64,000 nt of DNA from positions 62,001 to 126,000 of the forward strand of contig NZ_OY764015.1 of assembly GCF_963667775.1 (NCBI RefSeq), written 5' to 3'. Every line of letters starts with the position of its first letter. The stretch's first letter is position 1. The translations under genes were made by a program, and so were the position numbers. The stretch is from an uncultured Trichococcus sp. Its GTDB lineage: Bacteria > Bacillota > Bacilli > Lactobacillales > Aerococcaceae. Under the pieces are notes generated by a model. That model was not told the DNA's origin. It did not search any database and saw only the letters and a program-made list of their open reading frames with translations. Shown piece after piece: positions 53,450-63,245 of the stretch.

Positions 53450-54457
53450 TTAGTCGTTCCAATTGTAGACAGCGCGTTCGGCTGCAGTCAATTCCCGGAT
53501 GCCTTTGCCGGGCTTGGTGATGATCAATTTATCCTCCGTGAAATGTTCCAGCAACGCTTCCTTTATCGTTTCGGCTTGCGAAAGGCGGCACAGCACCTTC
53601 ACATTCGGACCGGCATCCATCGTGACATAGCAAGGGATGCCTTGTTTGCGCATAGTTTGTGCTGTCTTGATGGCGACGATGCTGTCCGGTTCCCAATAGG
53701 AAAATGGCGGTTCCGCACCCAACATGGTTCCATGCATCTTCATGCCGTTCGCTTCGGTGATTTCGCCCAAGCGGGTGAAATCCTTCGCAGCGATGGCTGC
53801 TTTGATGTCCAGGATATCTCTTTTAGCCGATTCGACCCAAGCCGGATAGAAGGGTGAAGTCTCGACCGTGCGCTTCATGCCGATGCGGCTGGAGACTTCC
53901 TTGGCTTTCTGGTTGACGGCAACGATGACCATACCGATATCCCATCCGGCATCGTCGACCGGGACTGCGAAGGAATCGTCGGAACAAGTCCCCATATCCC
54001 ACTCCACGAATCCTCCGAATATGCTGCGCGTCGCACTGCCGCTCCCGCGTCTTGCGAAAGTCGAGAGGCGTTGGGGATCCAAATCAAGCCCCAATGCCAA
54101 ATTGGCAGCTCCCGCCAAAGCAGCGAAGGCGGAGGCGGAGGATGCTAAGCCGGCTGCGGTAGGGACGTGATTGATGCTTTCGACGCGTGCGCGCAGGGTT
54201 GTGTTTTTTTCTTGCCGGAACAGATCAAGGAAGTCGGAGATTTTTTGCGTCTCTTTTTCGCCTTGCTTTTCGCCATTCAGATAGAAGGAATCCTGCGAAA
54301 AGGCTTCATCGAAGACGACCATCGTATCCGTGTAGAGTTTGTCCAAAGTCATGGAAAGGCTGCTGTTCATGGGCAAAAAGTAGGTTTCGTCCCGTTTCCC
54401 CCAATATTTGATCAGCGCGATGTTGGTATGCGCTCGGACACAAGCTTTATTAGGCAT
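53450..54457 (-). CDS. mvaD: Diphosphomevalonate decarboxylase
   Basis: 335 residues from ATG 54457, because GGAGG is eight bases upstream; an ATG two codons earlier is too close. GHMP motifs: HTNIALIKYWGKRDE, PTAAGLASSASAFAALA (ATP loop), RRGSGSATRSIFGGFVEW and TMDAGPNVKVL with the catalytic Asp. It makes IPP with ATP-driven decarboxylation. It overlaps mvaK1 by eight bases. Confidence 0.95.
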   Translation of the reverse strand: MPNKACVRAHTNIALIKYWGKRDETYFLPMNSSLSMTLDKLYTDTMVVFDEAFSQDSFYLNGEKQGEKETQKISDFLDLFRQEKNTTLRARVESINHVPTAAGLASSASAFAALAGAANLALGLDLDPQRLSTFARRGSGSATRSIFGGFVEWDMGTCSDDSFAVPVDDAGWDIGMVIVAVNQKAKEVSSRIGMKRTVETSPFYPAWVESAKRDILDIKAAIAAKDFTRLGEITEANGMKMHGTMLGAEPPFSYWEPDSIVAIKTAQTMRKQGIPCYVTMDAGPNVKVLCRLSQAETIKEALLEHFTEDKLIITKPGKGIRELTAAERAVYNWND

Positions 54458-55403
54458 CTTCATTTCCTCCCATTTGATAGATCCAAGTCCGGATCGCACC
54501 GGCTTGGCGTATAGCTTCTTCAATATTTTCCGCTTTGGAGCGGCTACTGGCCAAAGCGATCATGCAACCGCCGCGGCCGCCGCCCGTCAATTTGGCGCCC
54601 AGCGCTCCTGCAGACCGGGCTGCTGAAACAAGCCTGTCCAGATCGGGGCTGGAAACATCGAGAAAAGACAGCGATTCATGGGCCTGGTCCATCAATTGCC
54701 CCAATTGTTGCGGATCATTCGCCTCGATCGCGGATTTTGCGGTTTGAGCAAAGCTGCCCAAACGGATGATGGCGTCCCGGTAAGGTTGCCGATTTTTCCC
54801 ATTCAATTTCGCTGCGATGCTGGCGACGGCTTCCTTGGTTTGGCCGGTCACGCCGGTATCGCCGACTATCAAATAAGCCTTCAGGTTCAAAGGGAAAGCT
54901 TCGAAAGGCTGACCTTTGATGTAAAAGAGCGGTGCGTCGCCGCTTGCTGTGGCGGCATCCAGACCGCTGGGGTTGCCGTGTGCGATCATCTCGGATATGT
55001 TGACGAGTCGGAGCAGGGTGGCTTGGTCCAACGGTTTGTCGAAGTAGGCGAAAAGGGCGCGGGTCAAAGCCACAGAAACGGCAGCGCTGGAACCCATACC
55101 TCGTTCGGCCGGGATGGTGCTCTCCAGCGAAATCGCCAGGTTTTCGTCCGAAACCTGCAGTTCGGCTAAAGCGGACTGGATGGCGGTCCGCATGCTTTCG
55201 AGGATTTCCGGCATTTCTGCAGCGATGCCGTTATAATAGGAACAATCAATGGTCAAAGGACCTTCCGCTTCACATACGGTCGCGGTCATTTCAACTGCCG
55301 GGAAGGGCAGCGCGATGGATGGCTCCCCGTGAACAACGGCATGCTCACCCATCAGGATGATTTTGCCGTGCGACTTTCCGGTTGAGCAACATGTTTTTAT
55401 CAT
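54450..55403 (-). CDS. mvaK1: Mevalonate kinase
   Basis: 317 residues from ATG 55403, with AAAGGAC upstream. GHMP motifs: SHGKIILMGEHAVVHGEPSIA, IPAERGMGSSAAVSVALTRAL (ATP loop), GNPSGLDAATA and KLTGGGRGGCMIAL. It phosphorylates mevalonate in the first step of the operon's pathway to isoprenoid precursors for undecaprenyl carriers and quinones. First gene of the operon. Confidence 0.95.
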   Translation of the reverse strand: MIKTCCSTGKSHGKIILMGEHAVVHGEPSIALPFPAVEMTATVCEAEGPLTIDCSYYNGIAAEMPEILESMRTAIQSALAELQVSDENLAISLESTIPAERGMGSSAAVSVALTRALFAYFDKPLDQATLLRLVNISEMIAHGNPSGLDAATASGDAPLFYIKGQPFEAFPLNLKAYLIVGDTGVTGQTKEAVASIAAKLNGKNRQPYRDAIIRLGSFAQTAKSAIEANDPQQLGQLMDQAHESLSFLDVSSPDLDRLVSAARSAGALGAKLTGGGRGGCMIALASSRSKAENIEEAIRQAGAIRTWIYQMGGNEDA

Positions 55404-55701
55404 ATAGGATCGTCCTTTACTGGTTCTTACGCGTCTTCTATTATGCTTGCTGTACTTGGATATTGCAAATCGGCATGAGTTATCCAAAACTTTCTGATTT
55501 ACTAAGGTGCCGCTTATGAAATTCTGACAAATCCGGCACATATTTTTCGCTATTTTCTTTCAGCATTTTCATTGTATCGGAGCAAAAATGCAAAGTAAAT
55601 CAAATCTTTGGGATTTTACGGAATCTTAAAAAGCTTTATTTCCGCAGAAAACAAAGATTAGGTTTCAATTAAAATTTAATGTTCGTATTTGATGGGGGTT
55701 A
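55404..55701. other. Divergent intergenic region upstream of mvaK1 and coaA
   Basis: AT-rich, with no gene. Nothing recognisable apart from the CodY-like box and -10 elements next to coaA, listed separately. Confidence 0.5.
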
Positions 55702-55726
55702 AATTTTCAGAAAAGTATGATACAAT
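55702..55726 (+). promoter_or_regulatory. CodY-like box overlapping the coaA promoter
   Basis: AATTTTCAGAAAAGT at 55702-55716 matches 14 of 15 positions of the CodY box. It runs into TATGAT (55716) and TACAAT (55721), two possible -10 elements 37-47 bp before coaA. Binding there would block transcription. Confidence 0.6.
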
Positions 55727-55762
55727 TAGCAAAAGTTTGATTATTTCCAGAAGGGAAAAGCT

Positions 55763-56686
55763 ATGATAGAAGATAGAAATTACTACGAAATCCATCGTGA
55801 AGAATGGCAAACTTTTCATCAGGATTCCATTCCGGCGATCACGGAAGAGGAATTGAAGGAACTGACATCATTGAATGATAGGCTTTCATTGGAAGATGTG
55901 AAGGATGTCTATGTGCCATTGGTGCATATGTTCGATATTTACTTGCAGCAGTACCGGAATCTTCAACGGGATAAAAGCAGATTTCTTGGCAGATCCTATG
56001 AACCTTCTCCGCTCATCATCGGCGTAACGGGCAGCGTAGCAGTCGGTAAAAGTACGACAGCGCGTGTCCTGCAGAATCTTTTGAAGCGTGCCTATCCGAC
56101 AAAGGCAGTCGAATTGATGACAACAGATGGTTTTCTGTATCCGAACCGGATATTGAGGGAACGCAACATCATGGACCGCAAAGGGTTCCCGGAAAGCTAC
56201 GATATGGAGAATTTGGTGCAATTCCTGTTGGACGTGAAGACAGGCAAGCCGAATGTCCGATTTCCGGTCTATTCCCACCGTATCTATGATATCGTCCCTG
56301 GCGAGTATGAAGAAGTGAACCATCCGGATATCCTGATTGTGGAGGGAATCAATGTGCTGCAGTTGCCGAGCAATCAACAGATTTACGTCAGCGACTTCTT
56401 TGATTTTTCCATCTATGTGGATGCCGAGGAAGAGATGATCGAAAAATGGTACATCGAGCGTTTCGAAATGCTGATGGACTTGGCGATCGATCAGCCGGAT
56501 AATTATTATTACAACTATGCGATCGGCAAACGGGAAGACGCCATCGAGATGGCCAGAGGCGTCTGGAAAAGAGTCAACCTCAAAAACCTTCGGGAGTATA
56601 TCTATCCCACAATCACACGGGCAAATTTAGTGATCCACAAAACGACAAATCACTTTATTGATGAATTGTACATAAAAAAATATTAA
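55763..56686 (+). CDS. coaA: Pantothenate kinase, type I
   Basis: 307 residues. First step of coenzyme A synthesis. P-loop GVTGSVAVGKSTTARVLQ (about 89-106), then MTTDGFLYPN, KGFPESYDMENLVQFL and VEGINVLQ. Length and motifs are those of the CoaA (bacterial type I) enzymes that are inhibited by CoA. GAAGGGAAAAGCT precedes the ATG. Followed after 21 bp by guaA. Confidence 0.95.
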   Translation: MIEDRNYYEIHREEWQTFHQDSIPAITEEELKELTSLNDRLSLEDVKDVYVPLVHMFDIYLQQYRNLQRDKSRFLGRSYEPSPLIIGVTGSVAVGKSTTARVLQNLLKRAYPTKAVELMTTDGFLYPNRILRERNIMDRKGFPESYDMENLVQFLLDVKTGKPNVRFPVYSHRIYDIVPGEYEEVNHPDILIVEGINVLQLPSNQQIYVSDFFDFSIYVDAEEEMIEKWYIERFEMLMDLAIDQPDNYYYNYAIGKREDAIEMARGVWKRVNLKNLREYIYPTITRANLVIHKTTNHFIDELYIKKY

Positions 56687-56707
56687 GGAAATTGGAGAGA
56701 TTATTAG

Positions 56708-58261
56708 ATGATAGAGCAATTTACCGAGTTGGAAAAAATCGTCGTACTGGATTTCGGCAGTCAATATAACCAATTAATTACCCGACGCATCCGTGAATTC
56801 GGCGTATTCTCAGAGTTGGTTTCACACCGCACAACTGCCGAGGATATCAAAGCGATGGGGAACGTCAAAGGAATCATTTTCTCCGGCGGACCGAACAGCG
56901 TCTATGAAGAAGATGCTTTCAAAGTCGATCCGGCCATTTTCAATATGGGAATCCCTGTATTGGGCATTTGCTACGGCATGCAGTTGATGACCGACCACTT
57001 CGGCGGAAAAGTCATTCCTGCCGATGAAAGAGAATACGGACGTTCCGACATCCAAATTCTTGATTTGGACACTCCGATGTTCAAAGGCCTTTCCGACATC
57101 GAAACGGTCTGGATGAGTCATGGTGACAAAATCACTGACATCCCTGCCGGCTTCAAAGTGACTGCCACAAACGACAACTGTCCTGTCGCAGCCTTCGCCA
57201 ACACAGCCGAGAACTTCTACGGCGTCCAATTCCACCCGGAAGTACAGCACTCTGTACACGGCAACGAAATGCTCAAGAACTTCGCTTTCGAAGTCTGCGG
57301 CTGCTCAGGCAACTGGTCAATCGCCAACTTCATCGAAATCGAAACCAAAAAAATCAGAGAAACTGTCGGCGACAAAAAAGTCTTGTTGGGACTGTCCGGC
57401 GGGGTTGATTCAAGCGTAGTCGGCGTGTTGCTGCACAAAGCGATCGGCTCGCAATTGACTTGTATCTTTGTTGACCACGGCCTGTTGCGCAAAGGTGAAG
57501 GCGATCAAGTTATGGAGAGCCTGGTAGGCAAATTCGGCTTGAACATCATCCGCGTTGATGCGAAGAAACGTTTCATGGACAAGCTGGCAGGCGTCAGCGA
57601 TCCGGAACAAAAACGTAAAATCATCGGCAACGAATTCGTTTACGTATTCGACGATGAAGCTACGAAATTGCAAGGCATCGACTTCTTGGCGCAAGGAACG
57701 CTTTACACCGACGTTATCGAAAGTGGAACGGAGACTGCCCAAACAATCAAGTCCCACCACAACGTAGGCGGATTGCCTGAAGATATGCAATTCAAATTGA
57801 TCGAACCATTGAACACGTTGTTCAAAGATGAAGTCCGCGAATTGGGAACACAACTTGGCATGCCTGACAGCATCGTTTGGCGCCAACCATTCCCAGGCCC
57901 TGGTTTGGGTATCCGCGTCATCGGCGAAATCACTGAAGAAAAATTGGAAATCGTCCGCGACTCAGACTATATCCTGCGTGAAGAAATCGCGAATGCCGGC
58001 TTGGAACGCGATGTATGGCAATACTTCACTGTCCTTCCGGGCTTCCGTAGCGTAGGCGTTATGGGCGATGGCCGTACGTATGACTACACAATCGGTATCC
58101 GCGCCGTGACATCGATCGATGGCATGACCTCCGACTGGGCACGCATCCCTTACGAAGTGTTGGACAAAATTTCCCGACGCATCGTAAATGAAGTGAAGCA
58201 CGTTAACCGCATCGTGTACGACATCACGAGCAAGCCACCATCGACCATCGAGTGGGAGTAA
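56708..58261 (+). CDS. guaA: GMP synthase (glutamine-hydrolysing)
   Basis: 517 residues. It aminates XMP to GMP. The N-terminal glutamine amidotransferase has ICYGMQLM (catalytic Cys) and FHPEVQHS; the ATP-pyrophosphatase domain has [16 protein letters not shown]; the C-terminal dimerisation domain ends KPPSTIEWE. Codon use is strongly biased, suggesting high expression. Probably co-transcribed with coaA. Confidence 0.97.
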   Translation: MIEQFTELEKIVVLDFGSQYNQLITRRIREFGVFSELVSHRTTAEDIKAMGNVKGIIFSGGPNSVYEEDAFKVDPAIFNMGIPVLGICYGMQLMTDHFGGKVIPADEREYGRSDIQILDLDTPMFKGLSDIETVWMSHGDKITDIPAGFKVTATNDNCPVAAFANTAENFYGVQFHPEVQHSVHGNEMLKNFAFEVCGCSGNWSIANFIEIETKKIRETVGDKKVLLGLSGGVDSSVVGVLLHKAIGSQLTCIFVDHGLLRKGEGDQVMESLVGKFGLNIIRVDAKKRFMDKLAGVSDPEQKRKIIGNEFVYVFDDEATKLQGIDFLAQGTLYTDVIESGTETAQTIKSHHNVGGLPEDMQFKLIEPLNTLFKDEVRELGTQLGMPDSIVWRQPFPGPGLGIRVIGEITEEKLEIVRDSDYILREEIANAGLERDVWQYFTVLPGFRSVGVMGDGRTYDYTIGIRAVTSIDGMTSDWARIPYEVLDKISRRIVNEVKHVNRIVYDITSKPPSTIEWE

Positions 58262-58277
58262 GCCAATAATTAAATTT

Positions 58278-58325
58278 TAAGCCATTTTGGATCAGCTTTT
58301 CAGGCTGATCCAAAATGGCTTTTGT
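58278..58325 (+). terminator. Terminator of coaA-guaA
   Basis: AAGCCATTTTGGATCAGC / GCTGATCCAAAATGGCTT, perfect 18-bp stem, followed by TTG-TTTT. Confidence 0.92.
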
Positions 58326-58438
58326 TTTAGCTGATGCTAAAAATTGGGGGGGAAATCCAGGTTGTGTACAACGCAGTGCCCAACAAGTTGGGTGGAGAAG
58401 CTGCACAAATACCAAAAAGAGGGTACGTATTAAATCTA

Positions 58439-58480
58439 ACAGAGAGGGTGTCTCGAAATGAGATAATCTCTCTGTTTTTG
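58439..58480 (+). terminator. Orphan terminator-like hairpin
   Basis: ACAGAGAG / CTCTCTGT with inner TCTC/GAGA and T5. No gene ends just before it; the preceding 110 bp are non-coding. It may be a remnant or end an unrecognised small RNA. Confidence 0.55.
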
Positions 58481-58605
58481 TTTGCGGTTTGAGTGCGGAA
58501 TTCCCCGCGAAAATGGATTTGGCGGGTTATCTCTGAGCATATGTTCCATTTCCAATGAAAGTGGCCTATCCTGATTTGAAAAAGCATGCGAACAATACAA
58601 AACGC

Positions 58606-58634
58606 TTGCTTGTTTACGTTGGATAAGCTAAACT
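58606..58634 (+). promoter_or_regulatory. Promoter of the manganese-type ABC operon
   Basis: TTGCTT, 17-bp spacer, TAAACT, ending eight bases before a long palindrome. Confidence 0.5.
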
Positions 58635-58641
58635 TAAACAA

Positions 58642-58663
58642 ATTATTAGGCATGCCTAATAAT
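58642..58663. promoter_or_regulatory. MntR/DtxR-family operator-like palindrome
   Basis: A 22-bp perfect palindrome with core ATTAGGCATGCCTAAT at 58645-58660. The TTAGG/CCTAA arms are typical of DtxR-family repressors (MntR, EfaR, SloR). It lies at the likely transcription start of a manganese-type transporter operon. Confidence 0.75.
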
Positions 58664-58746
58664 GTATTTAATTAAGCCTTATATACCGTTGGGCGTTCAA
58701 CACAAATTCAGAAACACGAAAAATCAAAACGAGAAAGGATCGACAC

Positions 58747-59499
58747 ATGATGGAAAATTTAATGATTCAAAATATGAACATTGCCTATCAAGGGCAGTCT
58801 GCTATCAAAAATGCAACGCTTGCGTTTGAGCCGAACAAATTGACCGGCATCATTGGCCCGAACGGAGCCGGGAAATCGAGCTTGTTGAAGGGAATCATGG
58901 GCTTAACGCCGTTAAACACTGGAGAGATCAACCTTTACGGCAAACCGCTGAAGGAAATGATGAGCAGGATAGCCTATGTCGAACAAAGGCAAGAAATCGA
59001 CCTCTCCTTTCCGATAGACGTTTTCGGAACCGTCCTTTTTGGCACCTACGCCAAATTAGGTTTTTTCCAGAGACCCAAGCAAAAAGAAAAGGATTTGGCA
59101 TTGAAAGCTTTGGAGAAAGTCGGCATGGCAGCCTTTAAAAATCGGCATATCAGCGAATTATCCGGTGGACAGCTGCAGCGCGTGTTCATTGCGCGGGCGT
59201 TGGCGCAGGAAGCGGAATGGCTGCTGCTTGACGAACCATTTGCCGGAATCGATGCTACCAGCGAGAAAATCATCATTGAGCTGTTGAAACAACTCCGTGA
59301 TGAAGGTAAATCGATCGTGATCGTGCACCATGATCTGCATAAAGTACAGGCTTATTTTGATAATATTGTCCTGATCAATAAAGAAGTGGTTGCTAATGGT
59401 CCTGTATCTGAGGTGTTTACTGCCAATAATATGGGGAGGGCTTATGGGGAAGCAATTACCGAAATGATCAGTCTGGGAGGTGGAACAAATGGCAAATGA
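58747..59499 (+). CDS. mntB: Manganese/metal ABC transporter ATPase
   Basis: 250 residues. Walker A GPNGAGKSS, Q-loop YVEQRQEID, signature LSGGQLQRVFIARALA, Walker B WLLLDEPFAGID and switch VHHDLHKV. This is the ATPase of a cluster-9 metal importer (Mn, Zn or Fe). AAAGGA precedes ATG 58747. It overlaps the permease gene by 11 bases. The symbol follows the inferred Mn specificity and naming varies (MntB, SitB, PsaB). Confidence 0.9.
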   Translation: MMENLMIQNMNIAYQGQSAIKNATLAFEPNKLTGIIGPNGAGKSSLLKGIMGLTPLNTGEINLYGKPLKEMMSRIAYVEQRQEIDLSFPIDVFGTVLFGTYAKLGFFQRPKQKEKDLALKALEKVGMAAFKNRHISELSGGQLQRVFIARALAQEAEWLLLDEPFAGIDATSEKIIIELLKQLRDEGKSIVIVHHDLHKVQAYFDNIVLINKEVVANGPVSEVFTANNMGRAYGEAITEMISLGGGTNGK

Positions 59500-60337
59500 T
59501 TTCATTCAAGGTCTTTTCGATTTCCAATTCCTGCAGAACGCTTTGATCACTTCCGTCATGGTCGGGATATCTGCCGGAATCATCGGTTCCTTCATCATCC
59601 TGCGGGGAATGTCTTTGATGGGGGATGCCATCTCGCACGCAGTATTGCCGGGAGTGGCGATCTCTTATATGCTGGGGAGCAGCTATATCATCGGCGCCAC
59701 GGTTTTTGGGATGGCTTCGGCCGCTCTTATCGGTTTTGTCACGAAACACAGCCGTTTGAAAAACGATACGGCGATCGGCATCGTCTTCAGCGCCTTTTTT
59801 GCCCTGGGGATCATCCTGATTTCCTTCGCCAGAAGCTCCACGGATTTGTATCATATCCTCTTCGGGAATGTGCTCGCTGTCCGGGATTCGGACATGTTGT
59901 TGACAGCCGCTGTGCTTATCATCGTCTTGATCTCAGTGCCGCTTTTCTATAAACAACTCAAGCTGACTTCTTTTGCGCCGACGATCGCAAAATCATACGG
60001 TTGGAACATCAGTGCCATCAATTATGGGTTAATGTTTTTGCTGACCCTTGTGGCGGTGACTTCGCTGCAGACAGTCGGGACGATTCTGGTGATCGCGATG
60101 CTGATCACACCGGCAGCGACAGCCTACCAACTGACCGATAAATTGCTGACTATGATCATCCTGTCGACAGTATTCGGAACCCTCAGTTCGATCGTAGGGC
60201 TTTACTTCAGCTACAGTTACAACTTGCCGTCCGGGGCGACGATCGTCATGGCAGCGGCTATCTTTTTCATTGTGGCATTTGTATTTGCACCGAAGAAGGG
60301 CCTGATCGGTCAATTAAGAAAGGAGAATTCACGATGA
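59489..60337 (+). CDS. mntC: Manganese/metal ABC transporter permease
   Basis: 282 residues with about eight membrane segments. ATG 59489 has GGGAGG eight bases upstream and is preferred over GTG 59480. Family stretch: IILRGMSLMGDAISHAVLPGVAISY, and HILFGNVLAV. ABC-3 permease family. It overlaps the binding-protein gene by four bases. Gene naming differs between species, so the symbol is tentative. Confidence 0.88.
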   Translation: MANDFIQGLFDFQFLQNALITSVMVGISAGIIGSFIILRGMSLMGDAISHAVLPGVAISYMLGSSYIIGATVFGMASAALIGFVTKHSRLKNDTAIGIVFSAFFALGIILISFARSSTDLYHILFGNVLAVRDSDMLLTAAVLIIVLISVPLFYKQLKLTSFAPTIAKSYGWNISAINYGLMFLLTLVAVTSLQTVGTILVIAMLITPAATAYQLTDKLLTMIILSTVFGTLSSIVGLYFSYSYNLPSGATIVMAAAIFFIVAFVFAPKKGLIGQLRKENSR

Positions 60338-61281
60338 TGAAGAACAAATTATCGCTGCTTGCTGCAGTGCTGGTGGTAGGTGTTTTGGGAGGATGCGGAA
60401 ATTCTCCGGAAGCTGATAAAGGAAGTGCGGCTGCACCAGAAACAACAGAGGCCAAGCTTCAAGTTGTTTCCACCAATTCGATTATTGGCGACATGGTGGA
60501 ACAGGTTGGCGGGGAGCTGGTTGATGCGCACAGCATCGTGCCGGTCGGGACCGATCCGCACGAATACGAACCCTTGCCGGAAGACATCCGAAAAGCCAGT
60601 GAAGCCGATGTCGTGTTCTACAACGGCTTGAATTTGGAAACCGGCAATGGCTGGTTTGATAAATTGATGGAAACAGCCGGCAAAGCGGAAGATGAGGATT
60701 ACTTCGTCGTCAGCAAAAACGTCGAGCCGCTGTATCTGAGCGGGAACAGTTCCCAACAAGATCCGCATGCCTGGCTGGATATTTCCAGCGGCATCCGTTA
60801 TATCAGCGAAATCACGCGCGTCATGAGCGAAAAAGATCCTGAAAATAAAGCAGCCTATGAAAAAAATGCGGATGCCTACATTGCTGATTTAACGGAACTG
60901 GACAACGAAGCGAAAAAAGAATTTGCTGATATTCCCGAGGCGAAGAAGCTCTTGGTGACGAGCGAAGGAGCTTTCAAGTATTTCTCCAAAGCTTACGAAC
61001 TGCAAGCTGCCTATATTTGGGAAATCAATACCGAAAGTCAAGGCACGCCTGATCAGATGAAGCAAATCATTGAAAAAGTCCGGGATTCTGAAGTTCCGGT
61101 TCTCTTTGTGGAGACGAGCGTAGATCCCCGAAGCATGGAACGATTAGCAAATGAGGTGGATCTTCCTGTTTACAGTAATTTGTTCACCGATTCTATTGCG
61201 AAAGAAGGGGAGAACGGCGACAGCTATTACGAGATGATGAAATGGAATCTGGAAAAGATCCATGAAGGATTGAGCCAGTAG
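60334..61281 (+). CDS. Manganese-binding lipoprotein (PsaA/MntC-like)
   Basis: 315 residues with lipobox VLGGC (about Cys21). Four metal ligands of the PsaA type are in place: His in VGTDPHEYEP, His in QQDPHAWLD, Glu in LVTSEGAFKYF, and Asp in LFTDSIAKEG. The acidic ligands in sites 3 and 4 favour manganese over zinc, and there is no His-rich loop, unlike the zinc lipoprotein at 30 kb. Last gene of the operon. Confidence 0.93.
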   Translation: MMKNKLSLLAAVLVVGVLGGCGNSPEADKGSAAAPETTEAKLQVVSTNSIIGDMVEQVGGELVDAHSIVPVGTDPHEYEPLPEDIRKASEADVVFYNGLNLETGNGWFDKLMETAGKAEDEDYFVVSKNVEPLYLSGNSSQQDPHAWLDISSGIRYISEITRVMSEKDPENKAAYEKNADAYIADLTELDNEAKKEFADIPEAKKLLVTSEGAFKYFSKAYELQAAYIWEINTESQGTPDQMKQIIEKVRDSEVPVLFVETSVDPRSMERLANEVDLPVYSNLFTDSIAKEGENGDSYYEMMKWNLEKIHEGLSQ

Positions 61282-61389
61282 AAAGGCTGGCCTTCAGAAT
61301 GTGGCTTGAACAAAGATGAAGCGGCGCAAGCGGTCATAGATTGGTTTCATGCTCGCGTTGAACAGTTGTGATCGGCTTAAATTGAAGAG

Positions 61390-61440
61390 AGCTTACCTGA
61401 TTTTTCCGGAAACGGAGAAGGAGGGTAGGCTTTTTTTTTG
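61390..61440 (+). terminator. Terminator of the manganese ABC operon
   Basis: AGCTTACC / GGTAGGCT with an inner TCCG/CGGA and a T9 run. Confidence 0.8.
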
Positions 61441-61494
61441 CGCACCCTTTTGACGTTAGCGTTGTTGCTTTCTTTGTCTTCTCTGAAAATTGAG

Positions 61495-61524
61495 TTGCTT
61501 ACAATTTTAATGATGTGCTATGAT
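61495..61524 (+). promoter_or_regulatory. Promoter of putP
   Basis: TTGCTT, 18-bp spacer, TGC-TATGAT (extended -10). A 12-of-15 CodY-like match at 61477-61491 overlaps the upstream side. Nothing else is seen in 61441-61598. Confidence 0.55.
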
Positions 61525-61598
61525 GGCTTGGTGAATTCATTAAGATTCAATTAAATTCGGATGAAGGAACATGTCATTATTTATTTTGGAGGGTAACT

Positions 61599-63152
61599 AT
61601 GGATAAAGCATTAATTTTTATGGCGATGGCCGGCTATATGTCGATCATCATCGGTATCGGTTTTTATTACTACAAGCGCTCAAACGAAAACTCCGATAAT
61701 TTCTTCCTGGGCGGACGCAGTCTGGGGCCTTGGGTTGCCGCAATCAGTGCGGGCGCTTCGGACATGAGCGGTTGGCTGCTGATGGGGCTTCCGGGCGTGG
61801 CTTATTGGTCGGGCTTGTCCGACGCATTCTGGACAGCGATCGGTTTGGCGGCCGGGACAGCGTTGAACTGGATCATTGTTTCGAAGCGCTTGCGTCATTA
61901 TTCCGAATCAGCGCGGGCGATCACGTTGCCGGAATTCTTCAGCAATCGATTCCATGAGGACAGGCGCGTCATCTTGACTGTCTCTTCCACATTCATCTTT
62001 GTGTTCTTTTCCGTCTATGCAGCCAGCTGCTTTGTGACGGTCGGGAAACTCTTCGCAACTTTGTTCGAAGTGCCTTACATCCCGATGATGATCGGCGGAG
62101 CGGTGTTCGTCGTGTTCTACACGTTCATCGGCGGATTTTTGGCGGAGAGCGTCTCCGACTTTATGCAGGGCATCATCATGATCGTGGCTTTGGCTGTGGT
62201 TTTGGTCGGAGGCGTGCTGTATGCCGGTGGGCCCGGAGCGGTCATTGATAACCTGCAGGGCATCCCTGGGTTCTTGGATTTCTTCGGCATCGCGACACCG
62301 ACCTTGGTCAAAGGTGTGCAACAGGCTGATGGCGCGATGGCTGCCTTTGGACCTGCCGGCAGATACGGACTGATCACGATCGCATCGAGCATGGCTTGGG
62401 GTCTTGGGTATTTCGGTATGCCGCAAGTGCTGTTGCGCTTTATGGCGATCCGTTCGGCTGATGAAATCAAGCAATCGCGCCGGATCGGGATCACGTGGAC
62501 GACGCTCTCATTGAGCGCTTCCGTCCTGATCGGCCTGATCGGGCGCGCGATGTTCCCGATGGCCTTGACGACTGCATCGACTTCGGAAACGATCTTCATC
62601 GAGATGTCGACGTTATTATTCCCGCCTCTGTTGGCCGGGGTCGTCATGTCAGGCATTTTGGCGGCGACGATCAGTTCCGCGGACTCGTATCTGCTGATTG
62701 CCGCAAGTGCTTTTTCCAAAAACATCTACAAAGGCGTTTTGCGCAAGGATGCATCCGATCAGCAAATCATGGCGATGACGCGGATGATTTTGATCGTTTT
62801 GGCGATCGTTGGAATCATCATCGCTTTGGATGAGAACTCAGTCATCTTTACGATCGTGTCTTTCGCCTGGGCAGGCTTCGGTGCGACATTCGGGCCGCTG
62901 ATGCTGTTTTCCTTGTTCTGGAAAAAAACGACGCGTCAAGGCGCCATCGCCGGGATGTTGACAGGCGGAATCACTGTTTTCATCTGGAAACTTCTGATCA
63001 AGCCGCTCGGCGGCATGTTCGGCATCTATGAACTGTTGCCGGCATTCATCCTTTCTTGTGTGGCGATTGTGATCTTCTCCTTAATCGGGGAAAAACCGTC
63101 CGCTGCGATGGAAGAGGAATTCGAAATGGTGAGAAGCCAGTCGAAAGCTTAA
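61599..63152 (+). CDS. putP: Sodium/proline symporter
   Basis: 517 residues with about thirteen membrane segments, SSS family. Motifs: DNFFLGGRSLGPWVAAISAGASDMSGWLLMGLPGVAY, SARAITLPEFFSNRF, and ATISSADSYLLIAASAFSKNIY near TM9, where Na+-site serines lie. It imports proline with Na+ for nutrition or osmoprotection. GGAGGGTAACT precedes the ATG. Single-gene unit. Confidence 0.94.
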   Translation: MDKALIFMAMAGYMSIIIGIGFYYYKRSNENSDNFFLGGRSLGPWVAAISAGASDMSGWLLMGLPGVAYWSGLSDAFWTAIGLAAGTALNWIIVSKRLRHYSESARAITLPEFFSNRFHEDRRVILTVSSTFIFVFFSVYAASCFVTVGKLFATLFEVPYIPMMIGGAVFVVFYTFIGGFLAESVSDFMQGIIMIVALAVVLVGGVLYAGGPGAVIDNLQGIPGFLDFFGIATPTLVKGVQQADGAMAAFGPAGRYGLITIASSMAWGLGYFGMPQVLLRFMAIRSADEIKQSRRIGITWTTLSLSASVLIGLIGRAMFPMALTTASTSETIFIEMSTLLFPPLLAGVVMSGILAATISSADSYLLIAASAFSKNIYKGVLRKDASDQQIMAMTRMILIVLAIVGIIIALDENSVIFTIVSFAWAGFGATFGPLMLFSLFWKKTTRQGAIAGMLTGGITVFIWKLLIKPLGGMFGIYELLPAFILSCVAIVIFSLIGEKPSAAMEEEFEMVRSQSKA

Positions 63153-63163
63153 CACCTATGCTA

Positions 63164-63204
63164 AGCATCAAAGAAACAATCCATTTTGGATTGTTTTTTT
63201 GATG
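63164..63204 (+). terminator. Terminator of putP
   Basis: GCATCAAA-G-AAACAATCC / GGATTGTTT-TT-TTTGATGC, two-part stem, with a T run inside. Confidence 0.82.
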
Positions 63205-63245
63205 CGCTCGAATATCAGGCGAAGGCATGAGCCAATATTCAAGCC

